From positions 1 through 12,486 of the forward strand of contig DAHXMP010000079.1 in assembly GCA_027371665.1 (NCBI GenBank): a stretch of DNA of 12,486 nt. Direction: 5' to 3'. Source of the DNA: Bacteroidota bacterium (lineage in GTDB: Bacteria > Bacteroidota > Ignavibacteria > Kapaibacteriales > UBA2268). Below are positions 7,111 to 12,486 of the stretch, one piece after another. The notes beneath the pieces are model-generated. The model did not search any database, was not told the origin of the DNA, and worked only from the letters and a program-made list of their open reading frames with translations. Position 1 is the stretch's first letter. Each line of letters opens with the position of its first letter. Made by a program: the position numbers and the translations under genes.

Positions 7111-7290
7111 ATCCTCCTCCTTGTCGAAACAGCCGACGAAGCAAGCACAATTTACACAGAAGAAGCACAAGCAGAACTGAAAAAATTACTCGCTGAACAT
7201 GACAATGCCAAATCACGTGATGAAAAAGAACAAATCAAAAAGCTATCGAATATACAAGCAAACAAGCTGAACCTGCAGATATTTATGTAA
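7111..7290 (+). pseudogene. Duplicated, truncated 3' end of atpC
   Basis: A 60-codon stretch ending in TAA at 7288-7290 clearly matches the C-terminal third of the intact atpC upstream. Compared with codons beginning at VETADEAS, 50 aligned codons without gaps give, by my manual count, 124 of 150 identical bases and 37 of 50 identical residues (VETADEAS, EEAQAELKKLL, QIKKL, ANKL are shared). Similarity stops after ANKL, the last residues being NLQIFM. The frame extends upstream only to a TAG at 7072 and contains no start codon, and the beta-sandwich domain is missing, so this should not be expressed as a working epsilon subunit. Several changes are synonymous or Glu/Asp swaps, suggesting that it diverged while still functional before it was truncated. 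Confidence 0.88.
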
Positions 7291-7501
7291 AATATCGTAA
7301 TTTTTTCGTGAGTCTATTCATAAAATGATGAAATAATAAAAAAAATGCTTTCCATAACTTGCTCATAATAAAAAGAAAAGCGGATTTTGTCTTCTGGATA
7401 AACAAATAAAATAAGACTTTTTTGAAAAAAAACCAATTAAATGTCTGATTTTTTTGCGAATTTTGTAAAATTTTTTTAGTACATATTCATATTCAGTTTT
7501 A
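7291..7501. other. AT-rich intergenic region before guaB
   Basis: This stretch contains no supportable gene, tRNA or riboswitch. It has homopolymer runs and a short AT-only hairpin (AATTTT-GT-AAAATT, 7459-7472, then Ts) that lies only about 25 bp before the guaB start, so a terminator function there is doubtful. No exact TAnnTTTG promoter element was found, though guaB must presumably be transcribed from here or by read-through from atpDC. Confidence 0.5.
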
Positions 7502-8986
7502 ATGCCGGCTAAAATACATAAGGAAAATAAATTTATTGGAGAAGGAATTACATATGACGATGTATTAATTATTCCTTCTTATTCCGAAGTTCTGCCAAGG
7601 GAAACAAATTTAGAAACCCGGCTGACAAAAAAAATAAAACTTAATATTCCTTTACTCAGTGCCGCAATGGATACGGTTACCGAAGCTGAAATGGCTGTTG
7701 CACTTGCACGCGAGGGCGGCATGGGTGTTATTCATAAGAATCTCTCTGTAGAAAAGCAGGCTGATATGGTTGACAGGGTGAAGCGTTCCGAAAGCGGAAT
7801 GATTATGAAGCCTATTACACTTACGATTCACAAAACCGTCAAAGATGCCCTCGACCTCATGTCAAAATTTCATGTATCAGGTATCCCTGTCGTTGATGAG
7901 AAAATGAAACTAATTGGTATTGTTACAAACAGGGATTTAAGGTTTAATCCCCATCCAAACGACAGTATCGAAAAATACATGACAAAAGACAGGCTTTTCA
8001 CGGTTCCGCTCGGTACAACCCTGGAGGATGCCGAACAATTGCTTCAGCAGCACAGAATTGAAAAACTGCCCGTCGTTGATAAGCACAATGTACTTCGCGG
8101 ATTAATAACATTCAAAGACGTTCAGAAGAAGAAAAGGCACCCCAATGCATGCAAGGATAAACATGGGCGGCTTCGTGTTGGGGCGGCTATAGGTGTTGCA
8201 TATAATCCTCTTGAAAGAGTTGCTGCTTTACTCGAGGCCGGTGTGGATGCTGTTTTCGTAGATACTGCTCACGGCCATTCCAAAGGTGTAATTGAAACAG
8301 TCAAAAAAATTAAAGCAAAATACCACGACTTGGATGTCATTGCAGGAAATATTGCGACTGCCGAAGCTGCAATAGCATTGATGGATGCAGGTGCAGACGG
8401 TTTGAAAGTCGGAATCGGCCCCGGAAGCATCTGCACAACGAGAGTCATTGCAGGTGTAGGAGTTCCCCAACTTACCGCAATAATTAACGTTGCTGAAGTT
8501 GCACGGAAGAGGGATGTACCTGTTGTTGCAGACGGTGGGATTAAGCAGACAGGTGACTTAGCCAAGGCTTTAGCAGGAGGAGCCGATTCCGCAATGATTG
8601 GCGGTTTATTCGCAGGGCACGAAGAAAGCCCCGGTGAAAAGATTTTCTACGAAGGCAGGGTGTATAAAATATACAGGGGCATGGGCTCCCAGGGTGCTAT
8701 GCACGAAGGCTCGGCAGACAGGTATTTCCAGGACGTAGAAGAGGAAATTGCAAAGCTGGTTCCCGAAGGAATCGAAGGACGTGTCCCATATAAAGGTACC
8801 GTTGCAGACACAATCTACCAGCTAATCGGGGGATTAAGGGCAGCTATGGGCTACAGCGGCTGCAGGACAATACCTGAATTAGTGCAAAAAGCCCGGTTTA
8901 TCAGGATTACCTATGCCGGCTTGAGAGAATCTCACCCCCACGATGTAAGAATAACTAAAGAATCTCCAAATTACTTTGTTAAATAA
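7502..8986 (+). CDS. guaB: Inosine-5'-monophosphate dehydrogenase
   Basis: IMPDH oxidises IMP to XMP with NAD+, the committed step to guanine nucleotides, as a cytoplasmic tetramer. The 494-residue protein has the full bacterial form: N-terminal barrel section (GITYDDVLIIPSYSEV; PLLSAAMDTVTEAEMAVALA), two CBS domains between about residues 97 and 215, and the remaining barrel. The catalytic loop GIGPGSICTTRVIAGVGVPQ contains Cys311. IMP-phosphate-binding glycines are seen in VVADGGIK (341-348), and the mobile flap contains YRGMGSQGAM (391-400) and the Arg407-Tyr408 pair in ADRYFQ. The C-terminal AAMGYSGCRTIPEL is also typical. No defect is visible. The aminopeptidase gene follows after 16 bp, suggesting co-transcription. 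With purE in the same window it represents purine synthesis, but the two are on opposite strands and not in one operon. Confidence 0.99.
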   Translation: MPAKIHKENKFIGEGITYDDVLIIPSYSEVLPRETNLETRLTKKIKLNIPLLSAAMDTVTEAEMAVALAREGGMGVIHKNLSVEKQADMVDRVKRSESGMIMKPITLTIHKTVKDALDLMSKFHVSGIPVVDEKMKLIGIVTNRDLRFNPHPNDSIEKYMTKDRLFTVPLGTTLEDAEQLLQQHRIEKLPVVDKHNVLRGLITFKDVQKKKRHPNACKDKHGRLRVGAAIGVAYNPLERVAALLEAGVDAVFVDTAHGHSKGVIETVKKIKAKYHDLDVIAGNIATAEAAIALMDAGADGLKVGIGPGSICTTRVIAGVGVPQLTAIINVAEVARKRDVPVVADGGIKQTGDLAKALAGGADSAMIGGLFAGHEESPGEKIFYEGRVYKIYRGMGSQGAMHEGSADRYFQDVEEEIAKLVPEGIEGRVPYKGTVADTIYQLIGGLRAAMGYSGCRTIPELVQKARFIRITYAGLRESHPHDVRITKESPNYFVK

Positions 8987-9002
8987 TTAAAGATAGAAAG
9001 AT

Positions 9003-10130
9003 ATGGCAAAAACAATAACAAATGAAGCGGTAAAGGCACCATATCCTAAAATTACCGATAAGAGACTGGAACAAATCAGGTTTACTATGGAAGACCTGAA
9101 AGTTGATGCAGTAGTCATCACATATTTACCGAATATCCGATACCTTACAAATTTTTCAGGCTCCAATGCCGTGATATTTATTACATTTGAAGAAATACAT
9201 TTTTTTACTGACGACAGATACGAAGAACAGATTAAAACGGAATTATTCCCTCTACCGAATCTGAACACATATATTACAAGGGAAGTTTGGAAATATGTGA
9301 AAAAGAAAAAAGTATTAAAACAAGCTACTACTTTGTCTTTTGAATCCGACAGGGTTACTTATTCCGATGCAGTTGCAATACGAAACCAGCTCAGGCCTCT
9401 TAAATTTAAGCCTGCTGTTAATCTTGTCGAAAGATTCACTGTACCTAAATCACCGGAGGAAGTAGATTATATTCAAAAAGCCTGCGATATTTCCTTAAAG
9501 ACACTCGACAAAGTTCTGAAAAAAGTCAAGCCCGGAGTCAGCGAAATTGACCTCGCAATTGACATTGCATATGTATCAAGACAGCTCGGCTCCGAAGGAG
9601 ACCCGTTCGACATTATCGTTACCAGCGGCCCCAGGGGGGCTATTGTCCATGGCAAACCTACAGACAGGATAATCAAGCCGGGCGATTTGATTATTTTCGA
9701 TTTCGGAAGCAAAGTTAACGGATTTTGCTCAGATATGACAAGAACTGTTGCCGTCGGCAAGGCTACGAAAGAACAAAAGAGTATGTATAAAATGCTCGTC
9801 CAGGCTAAAGATGCCGCGGTAACCAATGTCCGTCCCGGCATGAACGGCAAGACACTCGATGAGTATTCCCGAAGCATTATCAAAAAAGGCGGTTTCGGTA
9901 ATAATTTCCAGCATTCCCTCGGCCATGGAATCGGGCTGATGGCTCATGAAATGCCTACAATTACTTTCAGGATGAACGACCAGATTGTGCCTGAACATGC
10001 AGTTATCGCAATCGAACCGGGAGTTTATTTTCCCGATAAGTTCGGCATGAGAGTGGAAGATTTGGTACAGGTTACCCGGACAGGCGGGAAATACATAACA
10101 AAAGCTCCTAATGAACTTGTGGTCGTATGA
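9003..10130 (+). CDS. M24-family Xaa-Pro aminopeptidase (PepQ/PepP/YpdF type)
   Basis: This metallopeptidase should remove an N-terminal residue ahead of proline or cleave X-Pro dipeptides in the cytoplasm. The 375-residue, two-domain protein has an N-terminal creatinase-like domain (about 20-145; ITYLPNIRYLTNFSGSNAVI) and a C-terminal pita-bread catalytic domain (about 150-370). All five expected metal ligands are present: Asp233 (IFDFGSK), Asp244 (SDMTRT), His308 (HSLGHGIG), Glu338 (AIEPGVYF) and Glu352 (RVEDLV). His216 (IVHGKP) and His315 (AHEMP) match the usual substrate-site histidines. No signal peptide is visible. It starts 16 bp after guaB with an AAAGA upstream, so the two are likely co-transcribed. 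Length and motifs favour the short PepQ/YpdF-like class, but the exact substrate range cannot be told from sequence alone, so no gene symbol is assigned. Confidence 0.95.
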   Translation: MAKTITNEAVKAPYPKITDKRLEQIRFTMEDLKVDAVVITYLPNIRYLTNFSGSNAVIFITFEEIHFFTDDRYEEQIKTELFPLPNLNTYITREVWKYVKKKKVLKQATTLSFESDRVTYSDAVAIRNQLRPLKFKPAVNLVERFTVPKSPEEVDYIQKACDISLKTLDKVLKKVKPGVSEIDLAIDIAYVSRQLGSEGDPFDIIVTSGPRGAIVHGKPTDRIIKPGDLIIFDFGSKVNGFCSDMTRTVAVGKATKEQKSMYKMLVQAKDAAVTNVRPGMNGKTLDEYSRSIIKKGGFGNNFQHSLGHGIGLMAHEMPTITFRMNDQIVPEHAVIAIEPGVYFPDKFGMRVEDLVQVTRTGGKYITKAPNELVVV

Positions 10131-10171
10131 TATTTATCTGAGAAGAAAATGTACTGTTATAACGGGCAATT

Positions 10172-11446
10172 GTGATGAATGAAAAAATTGTCCTTATAAT
10201 TGCTTATTATTTCCCACCTATGGGATTGAGCGGTGTTCAGCGGGTTGTGAAATTTGTCAAATATCTTCCCGAATTCGGATGGAAACCGCTCATTCTTACG
10301 GACACGCCTTCTTCTTTTTATGCTTTCGACGATACTTTATTCATGGATTTAAAGAATCCCGAAATCGAGATATTCAGGACAAGTGGGAAAAAAGCTGAAA
10401 CCGAAGAACGAAAGCCGAAAACCGTCAGGCTGCCTTCATACGCCGTTCAGAAGCTCGGCAGGTCTTTCCTGCAATTTTTTTACCAGCCGGACAGCAAAAT
10501 CAATTGGAAGGATAAAGCATTAACCGTCGGGAAGCGGCTTTTGTCGAAATACAAAGTTGATGTGATTCTCGCCACTGCACCGCCTTATACGGATTTTTTA
10601 ATTGCAAATGAACTATCCAAAGAATTTGACATTCCTTTCATCGTGGACTACCGCGACCCCTGGATTGACAACCCATTCCATTTTTATGCCACTCCGTTTC
10701 ACAAGTCTTACAGCATAGGCCTGGAAAGGGAGATTCTCACTCATGCGAACAAGGCAATCGTAGTGTCGAGAGGCATCAAGGAACAGCTCGTACAGCGCTA
10801 CGGATTTATTTCGCACAACGACATTACGATAATTTCACACGGATACGACCCGGACGACTTCAGTCAACTATCACACATCAAGCCCAGTCCTTATAAATTC
10901 ACGATTACACATTCCGGGGTTTTCCAGGATAACAGGACACCGAAATATTTTCTGAAGGCACTGGCTTCATTCATGGACAAAAATCCGAATGCCCGCAACG
11001 AAATCGAAGCACGCTTTGTCGGCGTTATGCGAAAGAGCCACCAAAGGCTGGTTAAAAGATACGGCTTGACAAACAATGTTATAATGACGGGTTACGTTTC
11101 CCATCTCGAGAACGTGAAGCATCTCCTCGAATCGGATGTGCTGTGGCTGATGCAGAAAGATACCGCACGCACTCCCGGCAAGCTTTACGAGTATTTCGGT
11201 GCGGCTAAGCCTTTACTCGCCTCGCTTCCCGAAGGCATCCTCAAAAAGCAGGCACTCGAAACAAATGCCGCGATTGCAACCGCCCCCGACGACATCGCCG
11301 CAATTGAAAAAGCAATCGGCACATTTTATCAACTCTGGAAAAACAACAACCTCCCCAAGCCCAAAGCCGAGTTCATCCGTCAATTCGACCGCCGCAACCT
11401 CACCGCCGAATTAGCACGTGAACTGGAGCTTGCGAGGGAGATTTAA
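10172..11446 (+). CDS. GT4-like glycosyltransferase
   Basis: This protein should transfer a sugar from a nucleotide-sugar donor to a glycan or lipid acceptor, at the cytoplasmic face of the membrane. The 424-residue sequence has a two-domain GT-B pattern: an N-terminal acceptor domain beginning with IVLIIAYYFPPMGLSGVQRV and containing PFIVDYRDPW (155-163), the linker ISHGYDPDDF (221-230), and a C-terminal donor-binding domain with TGYVSHLENVKHLL (306-319) and TPGKLYEYFGAAKPLLA (334-350), which corresponds to the EX7E region of GT4 enzymes. No other cell-envelope or polysaccharide genes are in the window, so the substrate cannot be inferred. Start is GTG at 10172 or ATG at 10175, directly adjacent and indistinguishable by evidence. 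The stop overlaps the stop of the convergent methyltransferase gene: both use the shared TTAA at 11443-11446. Confidence 0.92.
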   Translation: MMNEKIVLIIAYYFPPMGLSGVQRVVKFVKYLPEFGWKPLILTDTPSSFYAFDDTLFMDLKNPEIEIFRTSGKKAETEERKPKTVRLPSYAVQKLGRSFLQFFYQPDSKINWKDKALTVGKRLLSKYKVDVILATAPPYTDFLIANELSKEFDIPFIVDYRDPWIDNPFHFYATPFHKSYSIGLEREILTHANKAIVVSRGIKEQLVQRYGFISHNDITIISHGYDPDDFSQLSHIKPSPYKFTITHSGVFQDNRTPKYFLKALASFMDKNPNARNEIEARFVGVMRKSHQRLVKRYGLTNNVIMTGYVSHLENVKHLLESDVLWLMQKDTARTPGKLYEYFGAAKPLLASLPEGILKKQALETNAAIATAPDDIAAIEKAIGTFYQLWKNNNLPKPKAEFIRQFDRRNLTAELARELELAREI

Positions 11447-12033
11447 AATAACATTTGATGAAAATGAATATTGTTTTCTGTACCTATATTTTTTCCAATG
11501 AGATTTGAAATATCAACAACTGCACCAAATTTTATAAATACCGAATAAAATTTTTCATAGTTATTACCCCAATAAATCATCGCACAGGACATTGGTGCAC
11601 CTTTACCACCGCCATTGCCATTGACCAAAAATTTCAATCTTGTATCATATAAAAAACATATTGCCCGGGCTTTTGAATAAACATATTTCTTCCAGTGGCT
11701 TGTATTTGTAGCTACAGGTACAAGTGCCAATACTTCGGAATTATAATCATAATGAGCCTTACTACATTTAGCAAGCCAATTTTTAATAGTTGTGTTTCTT
11801 TTTCTATCAGCACCATAAGGAGGATTAACATAAATGGTCGGATAATTCCATGATTCTTTAAGCCCATCATGAAAAGGAAGTTTATATTCAATTTTTGCTC
11901 CAACTATTGAATGTTCATTGGAACATGGGTCAAGAGCGATTTCACCACCGAAAACTTCCTTAACAGCATCAATATACTTCTGTGGTGTTCCCCAATCCTG
12001 ACTTTGACTATTTACAGTTCTCCCTGCCGACAT
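11443..12033 (-). CDS. Phage-type DNA N6-adenine methyltransferase (Dam family)
   Basis: The 196-residue protein matches the phage N-6-adenine methyltransferase (Dam-like) family. Near the N-terminus is QDWGTPQKYIDAVKEVFGG, followed by an S-adenosylmethionine-site-like ALDPCSNE (33-40), the catalytic YVNPPYG (68-74) with the NPPY motif of amino-methyltransferases, and a typical end section with RLKFLVNGNGGGKGAPMSCA (132-151). It should methylate adenine in DNA; the recognition site cannot be read from sequence. It lies behind a controller-like regulator on the same strand, as in some type II restriction-modification systems, but no restriction enzyme is visible. The gene is more AT-rich than the neighbouring housekeeping genes, consistent with horizontal transfer or a phage remnant. 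Confidence 0.88.
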   Translation of the reverse strand: MSAGRTVNSQSQDWGTPQKYIDAVKEVFGGEIALDPCSNEHSIVGAKIEYKLPFHDGLKESWNYPTIYVNPPYGADRKRNTTIKNWLAKCSKAHYDYNSEVLALVPVATNTSHWKKYVYSKARAICFLYDTRLKFLVNGNGGGKGAPMSCAMIYWGNNYEKFYSVFIKFGAVVDISNLIGKNIGTENNIHFHQMLF

Positions 12034-12036
12034 AAT

Positions 12037-12169
12037 TTATAAAAATTGCTCCCAAGATTTATTTTTTAAATTATACAATTGATTTTTTAATAAATCAATG
12101 CTCTTATTATCTGAAGAAATAACATTAAACCACTTTTCAACTGAATGTATATTTTTTTAAAACATTCAT
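12037..12169 (-). pseudogene. Short reading frame broken at an A7 run, between regulator and methyltransferase
   Basis: An ATG at 12169 lies two bases after the regulator's stop, but its frame ends soon at TGA after ten codons (MNVLKKYTFS). A second frame is open for 39 codons and ends in TAA at 12039-12037, three bases before the methyltransferase start. Removing one A from the A7 run (minus-strand 12158-12152) would join them into a 43-residue protein containing KNIHSVEKWFNVISS and NLKNKSWEQFL. Composition is plausible as protein. I cannot assign a function. It may be a frameshifted small gene, a site of transcriptional slippage, a sequencing error, or the truncated tail of a lost gene. Confidence 0.42.
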
Positions 12170-12171
12170 TT

Positions 12172-12378
12172 TTAGTCTTTGAAGAATTCTGAGATTTGAA
12201 CATGTAGTGCTTTTGATAATTTTTCAACAACAGCAATTGAAACACTTCTCTCGCCTTTTTCTATGCTTGGTACATACGTTCTGTCTAAATCAGCTAATAA
12301 GGCTAGTGATTCCTGTGATAAACCCTTTTCAATCCTTAGTCGTTTGAGATTTTTTCCAAATTTCTTTTTAATTTCCAT
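12172..12378 (-). CDS. XRE-family regulator resembling restriction-modification controller proteins
   Basis: The 68-residue protein is almost entirely a Cro/C1-type helix-turn-helix domain: KKFGKNLKRLRIEKGLSQES, then LALLADLDRTYVPSIEKGER and SVSIAVVEKLSKALHV, ending ISEFFKD. LDRTYV-x-IEKG-R-SVS is close to the recognition-helix region of C proteins that control type II restriction-modification genes. An upstream ATG at 12420 would add 14 residues (MSVVQKSIIKDICI); the internal ATG at 12378 is preferred because it starts directly before the domain and leaves room for a control region. It probably binds DNA as a dimer and regulates its own gene, the following methyltransferase, and possibly a gene starting at the right edge. 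A general stand-alone XRE regulator or phage repressor is also possible. Confidence 0.83.
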   Translation of the reverse strand: MEIKKKFGKNLKRLRIEKGLSQESLALLADLDRTYVPSIEKGERSVSIAVVEKLSKALHVQISEFFKD

Positions 12379-12415
12379 AATGCAAATGTCTTTAATTATA
12401 GACTTCTGTACAACG

Positions 12416-12425
12416 GACAACTGTC
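12416..12425. promoter_or_regulatory. Candidate operator dyad upstream of the XRE regulator
   Basis: GACAACTGTC contains inverted GACA/TGTC arms around AC. It lies 37 bp upstream of the preferred regulator start and immediately before a rightward TATATTTG element. On the minus strand GTTGTCC and GTTGTAC form an adjacent near-direct repeat in the same place. A regulator binding site is an inference from position and symmetry. Confidence 0.35.
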
Positions 12426-12429
12426 AACA

Positions 12430-12437
12430 TATATTTG
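12430..12437 (+). promoter_or_regulatory. Divergent TAnnTTTG promoter-like element at right edge
   Basis: TATATTTG is an exact match to the Bacteroidota -7 consensus and points right, away from the regulator gene. An ATG at 12458 with an open frame follows to the window end (ten codons seen only). No clear -33 TTTG is at the correct distance, so this is a weak half-site call. Confidence 0.3.
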
Positions 12438-12486
12438 ATTGTTTAAAAAATTTATCAATGAATTTTTTTAAAAATGAAAAAAAAAT

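Noticed and set aside
7459..7477. AT-only hairpin followed by Ts as a terminator for the atpDC unit
   Set aside because: It has no GC pair in the stem and lies about 25 bp before guaB, where a terminator would be poorly placed.
9473..9883. 136-codon minus-strand frame within the aminopeptidase gene
   Set aside because: It lies opposite a gene with all catalytic residues intact and has no recognisable motif; an open frame here is a by-product of codon use.
12395..12427. Sigma70-like TTGACA and TATAAT on the minus strand before the regulator
   Set aside because: Both hexamers match well, but they are 21 bases apart, too far for a normal sigma70 promoter, and the lineage normally uses a different consensus.
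1..12486. CRISPR arrays, tRNA or rRNA genes, insertion sequences
   Set aside because: No regularly spaced repeats, no tRNA-like arms with a T-loop, no rRNA segments and no transposase-like reading frame with terminal repeats were found on reading both strands.

Overview
The window reads like a chromosomal stretch from the Bacteroidota/FCB branch, perhaps an Ignavibacteria- or Kapabacteria-like lineage. The evidence is a secreted beta-propeller protein with a type IX secretion (Por) C-terminal sorting domain, a GWxTD-family lipoprotein-like gene, AT-rich intergenic DNA with few Shine-Dalgarno sites, and promoter-like matches to the Bacteroidota consensus TTTG-N19-TAnnTTTG. The lineage is an inference from gene content; no rRNA is present.

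Layout, left to right. Positions 1-4803 are all on the minus strand: the N-terminal 353 codons of a GWxTD-domain protein (running off the left edge), a 704-residue Asp-box beta-propeller with a T9SS sorting domain, an HNH endonuclease whose frame has no ordinary start codon, and a tight two-gene unit of a 63-residue unknown protein followed by purE. A divergent intergenic region (4804-5046) carries a good promoter match for the plus-strand ATP synthase genes atpD and atpC. Directly behind atpC is a 67-70 codon unknown ORF, then a decayed second copy of the last third of atpC (7111-7290), which does not start or read as a complete gene. Next come guaB (IMP dehydrogenase), an M24 aminopeptidase and a GT4-type glycosyltransferase, all on the plus strand.

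The right end (11443-12486) is more AT-rich and on the minus strand. It holds a controller-like XRE regulator, a short reading frame broken at an A7 run, and a phage-type DNA N6-adenine methyltransferase. This looks like part of a restriction-modification or phage-derived cassette. Its methyltransferase ends in the same TTAA as the convergent glycosyltransferase gene. A dyad and a divergent promoter-like element lie upstream of the regulator, so a further gene may start at the right edge.

How the genes work together: atpD/atpC encode the catalytic and epsilon subunits of the F1 motor, while purE and guaB serve purine synthesis (AIR carboxylation and the first committed step to GMP). The most unusual local structure is the atpC 3'-end duplication flanking a small ORF, followed by the probable accessory methyltransferase cassette at the right edge.
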